Below are positions 38,150 through 49,700 of a stretch of DNA of 64,000 nt, one piece after another. Made by a program: the position numbers and the translations under genes. Location: assembly GCA_029204225.1 (NCBI GenBank), contig CM055100.1, positions 4,512,111-4,576,110 on the forward strand. Reading direction: 5' to 3'. The stretch comes from Diphasiastrum complanatum (Eukaryota > Streptophyta > Lycopodiopsida > Lycopodiales > Lycopodiaceae). Each line of letters starts with the position of its first letter. Position 1 is the first letter of the stretch. The notes under the pieces are model-generated. The model made no database searches and was not told where the DNA came from. It saw only the letters and a list, made by a program, of their open reading frames with translations.

Positions 38150-38950
38150 ATCCAACAAGATGGTGAGATCTGGTTGATCACCAAATTCAATGGTGATGAC
38201 TTCTACATGTAGAAGTTCAAGATGACGATGGTACTCATCGAGAAAGAACATTGGGAATACATAAATGGTTCGATAGCCAAACCAACCAAACTTGAAATGA
38301 TGACCGCATGGCAAGCCAAAGATGGCAAAGCATTAGCCATTGTATCCTTCAATCTTGAATATTCACATATAGCTCATGTAGCTAATTGTTCCACTTCCAA
38401 AAAAACATGGGATATATTAACTGGTTTGTACGAAATGATAGATGTATCGACTCGTCTCTTTCTGAAAAAGAAGTTCCTATCTCTCAAGATGAGTGAAGGG
38501 ACCTAAGTCACTAATTTTCTGAACAAATTCGAACAGTTGCTTAACCAGCTAGTTGCAGTAGGTTCGCTAGTGTTAGACAAAGATGCTAACATGTCTCTTC
38601 TATCCAATCTTCCTCCTTACGACAATTTAGTATTGCTTTTGAGCAATACGCCTGAGCTGTCTCTATAGAAGTTGACATCAAGTTTATTGTAGGAAGAAGC
38701 AAGAAGGAAAAGCTTATCGACATCGAATACGAAGACAATTGTCCTCTATTTGACTAAGCAACAGTCCCAGAAGAAGAAGACCTCAAAGGACAGGAAGATC
38801 AAAGCTGAGTGGAGTGATTCAAACCAACATCAACAACACGATTGACAACAACAAAAGTCGAAGGCCAAGCTCTTCTGCAAATACTACAAAAGAACCAAGC
38901 ATGACATCAAGGACTGTCAAGTTCTCATCTTACTACCACAATAAGACTAC
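38150..38950 (+). pseudogene. Copia gag relic with zinc-knuckle remnant
   Basis: The plus strand shows ITKFNGDDFYM(stop)KFKMTMVL, then WEYINGS, then STSKKTWDILTGLYE and FLKKKFLSLKMSEGT (UBN2 region), NLPPYDNLVLLLSNT, and a knuckle-like CKYYKRTKHDIKDC (38875-38920). At least four stops interrupt it. The same family occurs at 60226-60995. Confidence 0.75.
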
Positions 38951-39093
38951 ACCCTCACCAGAACGACAACTAGTAGACCTAACAACAAGTCACTGAACAT
39001 CCCAAATGATTACTTTGTCTCAAATGTAGGAAATGCATAAACACATACAACTTCGACTCAAATCTAAACTCTCGTGACAAGGTAATATGCAAG

Positions 39094-39109
39094 CACACAC
39101 ACACACACA
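39094..39109. repeat. (CA)n microsatellite
   Basis: Eight CA units. Confidence 0.9.
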
Positions 39110-39403
39110 TGCAAACCAACACGAATGATAAGACATCAAATATGTGACCCAGGCCTGTTCAAAAGTGGTATTCTCTCATACCAACACATGTGCCACTTGT
39201 AGATCCACTTCTACACCACTGGTCTCCAAATCAAATCTTGATCATGGCCCGCACCTATAACCAAGATGCCCTCATGTCCAAGCATATCAAATAGATGTTG
39301 TCATACATCATCCTAAGATCCCCCACGATCCAATGAGCACTCCAAGTCTCATCCCTAATGCATCTTTCAAACAAAGCATTTCTCCAAGCCACTTTGTCCT
39401 AAC

Positions 39404-40055
39404 TGTGAAAATTGTCAACTAGTTTAGGTGGTTTCATTTGGCAAATTGGAGGCCAACAATAGATTTAAACTTAAAGATACATTTCTTAATTTGAATAAAA
39501 CTTAAAAATAGTTTATTCACTATTTTTGGCAAGTATGTGAGTAGCTAATATTGGATTTGTACCTATTCCTATTGGTTGGTTGAGATTTATTGAAACTAGT
39601 CACTTATAAATAGGTTTTTTGGTAAGTACATGGAAACTACCAATTAGGCCAATAATTGGCAAGGGACCAAACGATATTATGGATATCATATTTAGTTGTA
39701 CCTACATGGAGAAATAATGGATTTCATCTCTCTACTTTTGGAGAGCCTTCTACTTCAATACTATTGTCTTCCTCTATGTCTCTTCTCGTGATATTGGTAA
39801 TTCTAATGTGTAGAATGCAAATAATCTTGTTGTACTTAATTTCGTACATGTGAAGGATATTGTTCAAGTTGTTGTAGTATAGATCTAACTAGAAACTAAT
39901 TGGATTTTAGTTTTCATAATGACTTATGCATGATTTCTCATGAACTAGCATATTAGAAACAAGATTTCTAAATTGTTGATGAAATGAGATGTGCACCCAA
40001 ATTAGCCAAAGATCAATAGGTTCATTTATGAAATTTATGAATCGGATTTTTCACA
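39404..40055 (+). repeat. LTR of an older member of the young copia family
   Basis: 652 bp, starting TGTGAAAATTGTCAACTAGT and ending TTTTTCACA, matching the termini and length (653) of the young elements' LTR but strongly diverged inside. A degenerate primer site (ttgtatcaaagc) follows at 40056, then a leader resembling that of the young copies (gtggaaattggatctttgtg near 40180). Confidence 0.85.
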
Positions 40056-40379
40056 TTGTATCAAAGCAGATTACATGCTAAAATTAAAGTTTGTTTCAAA
40101 TCTATTAAAGGATTTGAGGGTGCCACTAATTCTAGTGAAGGGTAGAGCAGATCCTTGATCAAATCAAGCAATTTCATGTGTGGAAATTGGATCTTTGTGA
40201 TATTATGCTCATTTTAGGTCAAATTGATTGGAATTAGCCAACTTTTATTTCTATTGATTGTATCATTGAGATAAAAATTCCACATGGTGGAGGGATATGC
40301 ATTCTATTAGAATCTATATCAAGTTTGCTAGTTTTGCATGTAGATTTTAATATTTTCAATAGTATGAATGATTATAAAT

Positions 40380-40739
40380 TTTCAAATTTTAAATACCAAG
40401 GGCAAGAGACAAGGTGAGCTCTACAAGCTTGATGGATGCATTATTTCTAACCATGATGGTTTGAAGGCAAAGAGTCAAGTTGGTGAGCTTTATTCAATGT
40501 CAAAATCACATAGGTTGTCTTACTCTAGATGTAGCTCAAGATCTAAGATCCCTTTGTCATTTAGTACATTTGGATGTGCATTGTACTAATGCTTTGAGTA
40601 ATGGTGGAACAAAGATGTATGTGACTTGCATTGATGACTTTAGTAGATATTGTTGGATCTATTTTCTAAAGAGCAAGAATGAAGTCCTTGATGTTTTTCT
40701 CAAGTTGAAGATTGTTATGGAGAGTCAATTCAGTGGAGA
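40380..40739 (+). pseudogene. Protease/integrase fragments of the older young-family copia
   Basis: The plus strand reads KGKRQGELYKLDGCIISNHD, then SKSHRLSYSRCSSRSKIPLS, then (frame-shifted) NGGTKMYVTCIDDFSRYCWI and LKSKNEVLDVFLKLK. These align to residues about 405-553 of the intact polyprotein with an internal deletion (no HHCC segment). It stops abruptly at about 40739, where minus-strand copia sequence of another family begins. Confidence 0.85.
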
Positions 40740-42535
40740 TGTATTCTCCCCCGTTATTTGTCCTTACTGCTTCAATTCGTTTGCCAGTTTGATTTTCTGC
40801 ATGCTCTTTGAATTGTCTGAACTTGATGAAAGCTTCTAATTTCTGTTTAATGAAGTAAATAGTTGTTCTTCTGGAGAATTCATCAATAAAGATAATAAAA
40901 TACTTTGCATCTAGCAATGAAGGAGTTTGCATAGGTCCACATGTATCTGTATGAACAACATCTAACAGACCTTTTGTTGCATGCTTGTGACTCGATCTAA
41001 AAGAAATCCTAGTCTACTTTCCAAGGATGTAGCTATGGTAGATAGGGAGATCGACTTTACCAGAAGGATAGTCGAGATCAAGTACTAGGGATTGTCTGGA
41101 CATGTTCGAAACAGATGCATAATTCAAGTGTTCTAAGCGAGATGCCATAGTAATGCTTTATTGACAAGAAAAGAGGTTTCCAAAGCTTAATGTGCCAATC
41201 TATATAAGTATCCATGTCTCTTGCCGAGTGCAAGGATCTTAGTACTCCTATCGATAATTCTGCATTGATCAGACTCAAACTCCACCTTATGACCTAAATA
41301 TGTAATTCTACTTATTGATAACAGATTTGTAGAGAGTTTAGAAACATACAAAACTTTTGACAATAGTTTAAATTGATCATGTTGGAATCTTAATCTTACA
41401 GTACCTTCATCTTCGATAGTGTGAGTACTATCGTCGCCAAGATGAACATACTTCTTTGTGTGGTAAGGCATATAGGATTGGAAAATCTCACAATGATTGG
41501 TCACATGTTGAGTAGCTCTAGAATCTAGAAACCAAAAATCATCCAAATTCGCATATTTGTCTTTGACCATAAAAGCGCCTTCGTCCATTTCGACTTCAAA
41601 AGATGCTATAACTGTATTTGCTTGTTGATCAGGTTGCTTGGCTGCATTCTTCGCTTTGAGAATTTGGCAATCCTGGATCTCATGGTTATTGTGCTTGCGA
41701 CACCTACAAAACATCTTCTTCTTCAACGAATGTGGATTCGATGATTGTTCTTGACTTTGAGTCTATTTCTGATTAGATGTAAATTGCTTCGAGCTTTTCT
41801 GCTTCTGTCATTTCGAGCCCTTGTTGACATATAGAGCATGAGACGAAGAGGTAGACAAAGTGTCTTGGCTTCTTCGATTATCTTCTTGCAGCAACATAGT
41901 GATAACTCAAGTAAGAGTTAAATTTGAGTGTGTCGTGATGATCATCATCCAGTTCTCATATGTAGAGGGCAGGCTTGAAAGCAATGTCATAATTGCATCT
42001 TGATCATCTATGACTGGTTCGACAGTGGCCATCTTTTGCAAGAGATTCTTAAACTGGTTAATATGATTCTGAAGAGAATCACTATTCATGACATCTTGAG
42101 TGTGAAAATTTTTTTGAAGATTAACTTGGTAGTTACGGCTCTCACATCATATAGTGAGTTCAGGATGTCCCAAACTTTTTTTAAAGTCTTAGCTTCAGCT
42201 ATGTGGCCAATTGAGTATCTGATATATTGAGAATAATAAGCGCAAAAGCTTTACCATCCTTCAAATTCCATTTCGAGTCGTATGTGTCATTCTCATACTC
42301 ACTTTGATACCTGTAACAACATTCCACAACTCGTTGGCGATTAGCAAGGTCTTCATCTTAAATTTCCATAAATGATAATTGGATCCATTTAGCTTGTTTA
42401 CGATAAGACTGGCTTTACTTTAAGAATCCATCTGGAACTTTAGACTGTCGATAATTTGATCGTTGTTAAGAGAAAGATGTAGTGATGTGGAAATCAATTC
42501 TCTGATACTGAAACAAATTGATTCAAACTGAAAAA
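40740..42535 (-). mobile_element. Decayed copia element B (leader, gag, protease, part of integrase)
   Basis: Minus-strand order: primer-site-like gtatcagag near 42505, gag start near 42430 (KLNGSNYHLWKFKM after a stop), and a UBN2 segment at 42089-41907 (INQFKNLLQKMATVEPV, LLSSLPSTYENWM). The knuckle CRCRKHNNHEIQDC is near 41700 and the protease LDSRATQHV near 41525 (DSGAT changed to DSRAT). The pre-integrase part lies near 41280-41080, and the integrase core (FIIFIDEFSRRTTIYFIKQ, EAVRTNNGGEYIS) at 40930-40745. It stops where the older young-family fragment begins. No LTR is attached. Confidence 0.8.
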
Positions 42536-42910
42536 TCATAAGTGAGCCTTGAAGGCATTTGTCTTTCCCTTGATGTTTTCCTTGGATTTTCACTTGATGA
42601 AGGTCCATCATCATCACCATCAAAATTAGGATCCTTTACATCATCATCAAGAATGTTAGATCCATCCACATCACCATCAATAATGCTTGAAGATACTTTT
42701 GGAATGTTCCCCTCATCAAAAATGACATCTCTACCAACAATCACCTTGTTAGTAGAAGGAATGTAATCCTTGTAGGCTTTACTCACCTCACTATATCCAA
42801 CAAATATACCTTTCCTTGGAGATGGATCCTCCTTGGTCCTATCATCAAGAGTAATGTTGACATAGCATGTGCATCCAGAAGTTTGGAGAATATGCTAACT
42901 GGCGCATCGC
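42536..42910 (-). pseudogene. Pol fragment of the young copia family, inverted
   Basis: On the minus strand: [63 protein letters not shown] and MPSRLTYD. It aligns to residues about 673-777 of the intact polyprotein (end of integrase and linker). It is in the opposite orientation to the related fragment at 39404-40739. Confidence 0.88.
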
Positions 42911-43694
42911 TGGCTATTTCTATTGGTGTAGTGGCCAATTGCTTGTGGGTCCTCAAAGATTTGACAAATTTTCACAGCAAAATGAATCCCAATCAATCCT
43001 AAAAGTGATGGAGGATGCACAAATCAAAGATCTAGATCCAAACTATGAGCTACAATCAAGACTAGTTACCAAAACTAGCTAATTTGGCATTTAACTCCAC
43101 AATGGCCACATAGATTTGATCAAATACATAAAATTAAAGTGTAGCAAACTTCTGAGACCTGTAATCAACTTCAATACCTTCCAAATCATGTAATTAAAGC
43201 ATAAAATCACTCACATCCAATAGATATAACTTGCCACCCAAAGAGAATATTGATAGAAGTGGAAAAACTTGATATTTCTTCATTTTTGGATGGAGATCCC
43301 ATCATACATTTCTATTTCAAGATCGGATCTGAGCATATTAGGGCACCTCTGAACTTATCATACCTGAAACCTAACATCTAATCCAATAAGTCATTGGATC
43401 CACCCTATCTTGGGGTCAATATCTCAAGATCCAAAAACAATGTAAAACATGCTATTTTTAGATCCTAGAATTTCTCTAGCCTATCTAAACACATTTTGGG
43501 CTCATTTCAAAGATGCTATCACAAATTAATATGAGGAATGAAGTCTTTGGAAATCATCCTATGTGATTTGGCACGTATGGCATCTATTTACATGTCATTC
43601 TTGCCAACTACAATGCATGTGACCAAAAATGGTCAAGCTAGAATTGTGAAAATTCAATACTCCTCATCACAATCTAGCTAGATGATAACATAGC
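42911..43694. other. No feature recognised
   Basis: AT-rich DNA between two inverted young-family fragments. It could be decayed leader or LTR, but nothing diagnostic was seen. Confidence 0.4.
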
Positions 43695-43990
43695 TTAACT
43701 AATTAAGCCAAGGGCTGATTTAAGCTTCAAAAAAAAATTATTTTGAAGAGGCTTTGCCAATATATCAGCAATGCATTCTTCACTTAAAACATGCTCCAAT
43801 GAGATCTCCTTAGCTTGGACCTTTTCTCTTACAAAGTGGTGAGCAATCTCTATGTGTTTGCTCCTTGCATGGTAGATTGGATTGGATGCTAGGTGTTGGG
43901 ATGAGATGTTGTCATTGTAGATGAGTGGAATGACACCCGATCTGATCACTTTGAGCTCCTCAAGCAACCTCTTGATCCATAGTACTTCCT
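43695..43990 (-). pseudogene. RNase H end of the young copia family, inverted
   Basis: On the minus strand: [39 protein letters not shown] and ECIADILAKPLQNNFFLK, aligning to residues about 1219-1306 of the intact polyprotein. Reverse transcriptase sequence is missing between this and the fragment at 42536-42910. Confidence 0.88.
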
Positions 43991-44744
43991 TGTTGGAAAG
44001 AGGTGTGTGAAGAAAGATAACTCAAAAAAGAAACGAGAAGCGAACTCGAAACTTGAAAAAGAAACGAACTCGAACAAAAATTGTTCGTGCGCAGCGGAAT
44101 AAGCTATCTCACTCTTTTCTTAAGCATGACTATGCTTATTAGACTTGAACAGAACATTAGTGATAGAAATCAGGTTTACGTAACCAAACATTAAGCATCA
44201 AAAACATCAGAAAGATAATTTGTTGCGAACAGCTAGACAAATTACTAGTCACGAATTATTCGCGAAGAGCTAGATTAATAATCAGTCACGAATCAGTCAC
44301 AAAAAACAAGACTAAATATTAGTCGTGAATAGCTAGACTAATAATAATTTGTGAAGAGCAGACAGCCAGATTAAGTAATTAGAAAGCCAGACAGAATGTA
44401 GAAAAGCATTGCAATATTGACACAAATCTGAACGCAGAACAAACAGAGTTGTAATCAGATTAAGTATAGTGAAATATAAAGGTCAATAATTCAGGTGAGC
44501 ACAAAACAATAGCGGATATAATCGTGTGCTTCACAAAGCTAATCACACAATCTATAAAGGTGATGAACCTATTACTGACAATACATCTGGAAGAAAATAA
44601 TTAATGCACAAAAGCATCTACGATGTCTATTTTTTATTATTAGTGATGTTTCGTTCTCTCTTTTCTATTCTGATGTTGTTCTGATACATTTTTTGTTCCT
44701 CCTTTGAATACTATAGGGTCGAAGATCTCGCCAGGTAGTAAAGT
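43991..44744. other. Repeat-like stretch of unknown origin
   Basis: Contains imperfect repeats of '(c)acgaat...gcgaagagctagac/t.aataatagtc' between 44221 and 44360, and the string agcacaaaacaatagcggat (44498) that is also found at 29592. It may be LTR or leader remains of element D, which starts immediately afterwards. Confidence 0.35.
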
Positions 44745-45713
44745 TGGTACATCAATCCTTCATTATCATCACCTTATACATGGATGATACGTTGCTTTTC
44801 AGCAATAATACCAATTTGGTCAAGGATTATAAACAGATGCTATATTCTTAATTCGACATGACTGATTTGAGTGAAGCTCACTTCTGTCTGGGCATTCAGA
44901 TCCATAGAGACAGAACGAGACCACTGATCTATATTACTCAACGAAGGTATCTTCACAATATTCTTGACAAATACAATCTAATGAGCTATAAGTTAGCTCA
45001 CTCATCGATGGATCCAGGCCTGCGTTTGTCAAAGGACCAATGTCCCCAGACCAAGCAAGAAGAGGAGCAGGTGAGAGAGTATCCTTATCGATCAATATTT
45101 GGATCTCTCATGTACGCAATGGTCTATACAAGACCTAACATCTCTTTTGCAGTAAGCTCACGTAGCCAATATATGGCTAATCCTGATATTACCCATTGGA
45201 AGGCTCTCATAAGAGTCATGAGGTATATTTGAGCTACCATGGACTAGTGCATCTGCTATGGAGAAGTCAGCAAAGACAATCTTCATCAGCTCAGTGGATA
45301 TTCTAATGCAAGTTGGGGAAGAGATGTAGACAATCATAAGTCCACATCTAGATTTACATTGTTCTTCAACGGTGGTCCTATGTCATGGAATAGTCATAAG
45401 CAAGCCTCTATCGCTTTTTCATCTACAGAACTAGAATACATAGTTGTCTCTCAATCTATTAAAGAAGCGTTTTGGTTGAGAAATTTACTGTCAGACATTA
45501 GTTTGTATCAGTACAGCCCTATAATCATATTCCGTGATAATCAGAGTGATATTGCCTTATCGGCCAACCCTAAATTTCACTCTAGGAGTAAGCACATTGA
45601 AATCAAATATCACTACATCAGGGGCAAGGTTCTCAACAAAGAGGTAAGCTTAACGTACTGTAGAACGTAGGACATGGTTGCATATATATTCACAAAGGCA
45701 TTAAGTGTTAATG
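44745..45713 (+). pseudogene. Copia element D: reverse transcriptase end and RNase H
   Basis: The plus strand starts at LYMDDTLLFSNN (the YVDD box, here YMDD), then DLSEAHFCLGIQI, YPYRSIFGSLMYAMVYTRPN, WKALIRVMRYI, SNASWGRDVDNHKS, SWNSHKQASIAFSSTELEY and SRSKHIEIKYHYIRG. The frame is interrupted by several stops. It is cut at 45713 by the insertion of element C and resumes at 52117 with the last codons of pol. Confidence 0.88.
45709..45713. repeat. Target site duplication (taatg), left copy
   Basis: taatg precedes element C and recurs at 52112-52116 after it. Confidence 0.93.
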
Positions 45714-46693
45714 TGATGATGAATTCGTGGTCGAAAAAGTTTCGCAAAACAATCGTGAAGGCTAAGCAACTGCGATTCAATGCGATTCGGATGGAGTTCA
45801 AATGCGGTCGCTAGACACTGCCAGCTGAATCACTCCTACAGTCTTCCAAAATGTAGTCAAGAACTGCTGATCTACGTTTATGAATTAATGTAGCATTCAA
45901 CAAATTCAATCGATGTGCAAAATTAAATGAATAGGAGAATCAGACATACAAATAACAGAAGACACATTTGCATTCAAGATCATACATCATAAATTGATAT
46001 GTGCACAATGGCTACAAGGTCATCTATTGATTTTCTCTGATTCTTCAAGCACTGCATGCAGATTCACGCAGTGCGTTGGCGTGAGAGAAATACAGTTCTC
46101 TCACGAGGCGGACTTCTAGATCTTTATGGATCTTGATCACAGGACTCGTCTTGCATGCAGGCGGACCTTTTGTCTATATTTTGTCTTGATTGCTTACTAG
46201 CATCAGACTACTTCATGCATCTCTATGTATGTTCTATATGTCAAGTTTCAAGTATCATCCAGTAAGTATATAGTCATTCTATGTAACTTTAAGATTAGAG
46301 TGATTAAACATCTACAACTAATTAGGAAATTACAAGAGTGGCAAATTAGCCATGACCTAGAGTGTATCTGCTAATGGCATGCCATCAGATCAGATATCTG
46401 TACTTCTGGGTACTTGCATGATCTTTGTTGGTACTCTTTGGAGCGTGAGGGTAGAAAAGGTTTCGCGCCGTTTTTCGTGTCGCGTCGTTGGTTTCATTTC
46501 TGTCTTCTGACTTTCTCGTGTTGGACCGCAAAAGATTCTTGTTCGTGAATCTTTTGCATTCGTGTCTTCTCGTCAAGTGTTCGTGAAACTTTTGTGTTTC
46601 GTGTCTCTTGACTTTTGTGTCCGTGAACATCTTCGCCAGGCAGAGGGCTGAAAGCTAGCAAGGCTTTGTAAACAGAAATGTTTTGTTTCTTCG
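45714..46693 (-). repeat. 3' LTR of element C
   Basis: 980 bp, pairing with 51158-52111. The outer end is tgatgatgaattcg. The inner end reads ...ttcttcg where the partner has ...ttcttca, so the terminal CA has mutated. Confidence 0.9.
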
Positions 46694-46706
46694 ACTCCCT
46701 CTCAAA

Positions 46707-49700
46707 TCATGATAGCTTTACGATCCCGAGACTACTCCTTTGTCTCTCAAAGAGTCCTTTGTCCAGAACTTTGGTGAAGATGTCAGCAACCATGTCTTTT
46801 GTTCCGATGAAGGTGGTCTGCAACATCTTCTTTTTAATTAGATCTCTAATCAAGTGGTACTTGATCGCAATGTGCTTCGTTCTGAAATAGAACACGAGAT
46901 CTTTAGTCAGATGTATTGCAGAGGTGTTATCTATTTGCAAGACCAAAGGCTCGTTCCTTGTTTCATCCAATTCGTCTAGGAATTGCCTTAGCCAGATTAC
47001 CTCATCGGCCATCTTTGCTGCTGCAACATATTCTACCTCGCAGGATGACTGGGCCACAATGGTCTGCTTCTTGCTGACCTAGAGAATTGCCGCTCCTGAT
47101 GCGATGATGCATCCTCTTGAGACGCTTTTACAATCATCTTTGAGAGATGCCCAGCTAGCATCGTTGTAGGAAAGTATCCTGAAACTTGCATCATGACAAT
47201 AACACAAGCCATAATCCCTCGTTAATTGAAGATATTGCAAAATGCGTTTTGCAATCTTCCAATGTGTCGAGCCTAGATTCGTGCAAAATTGGCTCATCCT
47301 GAATACTGCATAAGCAATATCAAGGTGTGTGTTTTCTGGAAGGTACATCAGTGATCCTATCAGCTTCCTATAAGGTGTGATTTGTTCTCTCTCTTCCTCA
47401 GTCTTTGGACAATCATCATTTTTCAGCACCATCCATACGAGCATTGGAGTATTCGCTCCTTTGCAGTTCAACATCCCAAAATCCTCTAAGATCTTCTGGG
47501 TGTATCTGGACTGGTGAAGGTATAGCTTACCTCCCTCATAGTCCCTTTCAATTTGCAAGCCTAGATAACATCTGGCTTCTCCCAGATCCACAATCTCAAA
47601 ATGTTTTGAGATGTCTATCTTCACTTCAGCAATCAGTTGTTCACTCCTGCAAAGTATCAGAGTGTCGTCCACGTAAACAACCACAATGATGATCTGCCCT
47701 TATGTGACTCTGACATATACATTAGAATCAGCCAACAGAGGCTTGAATCCTAATTATTTCAGGGCTTGATCTTTCTTCTTGTACCATTGTCGGGCTGATT
47801 GTTTTAGATCGTAGATGCTTCTATGCATTCTGCATGCATAGTCAAGAAGTGAATTCAAGACATATCATGGGGGTTGATCCATATAGACCTCTTCGTCTAG
47901 CTCGCCATGCAAGAAGGTTGTCTTCTCATCCACAATGTGGATCCTGAGGTCATAAGTTGCTGCATATGCAAATAACAATCGTAGGGATGAATGTTTGACG
48001 ACAGGAGAGAAGGTTTCAGAGTAGTCAATATTGTATCTCTAAGAAAATCCCTTAGCGACCAGTCTTGCCTTTATTTCGTCACATTCCCATCTGGTCCGTA
48101 TTTGAGTTTGAAAACCCATTTGCATTTGACAGTCTTGCACTTATGTGGTAATGGCTGCAACATCCATACTTGGTTCTTCCTCATGGACTCCATTTCTTCA
48201 TTCATGGCTTGGATCCATCTGTTCTTTTCTTGACTTTCAATCGCTTCCTCAAAAGTCTGTGGTTCACCACTGAATCCGCAAAACTCTTCTGATGTGGAAG
48301 CTGAGCTGCCTGGCACATATCTTGCTAGCGCTCTTCGTGGTCTAGTCGACCTAGGAGATCCTCCTGGGACAGCAATGCCTTTGTCTTTGTCTGTTTTGCT
48401 CGGTCCAGGACCATCTTGGTTTACATGAACTGTAGCAGTAGGCTGCCTCCCGAATCTTTTTTCTTCAGATTCGTCGTTTGAATGAGAAACGACTCAAAAA
48501 TCTTCATTTTCGTATTTGTCCTCTGCTCTCTCTATCACTTGCGGCAGGTCATAGTATTGTCTCTCCAGAACTTCATAGCTGACAGGATCATCATTGGCCA
48601 TTGTTCTGCTCTCATCAAATCTGACATCTCTCACTATTTTCACAGTGTTCATGTCTGGCATGTAGACTCTATAGTGACGAGTTGTTGTCATAACCTACTA
48701 GAAATCCCTGCTCGGCTTTCTCATCAAGCTTCTTTCGAAGCTTATTTGGGACATGTGCATAAGCTGCACAGCCAAAGATTCTGATGTGAGACAGGTTGGG
48801 CTTTCTACCCCACCATAACTCGTGTGGTGAGGAACACTAGACTTACATGTTCTGTTCTGAATGTATGCGGCTGTAGCTACAGCCCACATTACCCTTGGAG
48901 CCTTCCAGTAGGCCATCATGCATCTGGTTGCTTCCATCAGGGTCCATAACTCGTGTGGTGTCATGTGAGGAAGACTAGACTTACCTATCATATTTTGGAT
49001 GTATGTAGCTGTAGCTACAACCCACGGTACCCTTGGAGCCTTTGAGTAGGCCATCATGCATCTGGCTGCTTCCATCAGGGTCCTGTTCTTTCTTTCTGCA
49101 ACACCATTGTGCTGCGGTGTATAGGTTGCAATCCTTCTGTGAATGATGCCACAATCATTGCAAAAGTCAGTGAAGCGATTCGAGATGTATTTGCCACCTC
49201 GATCCGTTCTGATCTGCTTCACTTTGATGCTTGTACATCTCTCAGTCCAATTCACATATTCTGTGAATTTATCAAGTGCTTCAGATTTATTCTAAATAAA
49301 ATACACTCTAAAAAATTTACTATAGTCATCAATGAAGGTAATATAATACTTTGAACCTCCTACTGAGATCACATTGAAAAGTCCACAGATGTCAGAATGC
49401 ACTAATTCCAGAATCTTACTCATTCTGTAGGAGCCTTTGATGCATGGAGTGCGTGACATCTTGTCCTTCAAACATGCATCACAGGTGGTCGACTTGGTTG
49501 CATTCGAGATGCTGACCCCTGTTATCGCTCCATGATGGCTTGCTTGATAAAGTGCCATTGAGTTTATGTGGCATAGTCTTCTGTGCCACAGAGTGTCTGG
49601 CGAGTCATCATGAGTCTGATGCACTTGATCTGCAGTTAGGCATACCTTCAGATGATACAGGTTTTCTTTCCTTCTGCCTTGAGTGATCAATGTACTGATA

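Noticed and set aside
44221-44360. Possible CRISPR-like spaced repeats
   Set aside because: Units are imperfect, vary in length and lie in plant retroelement-rich DNA; no cas-like genes are present.
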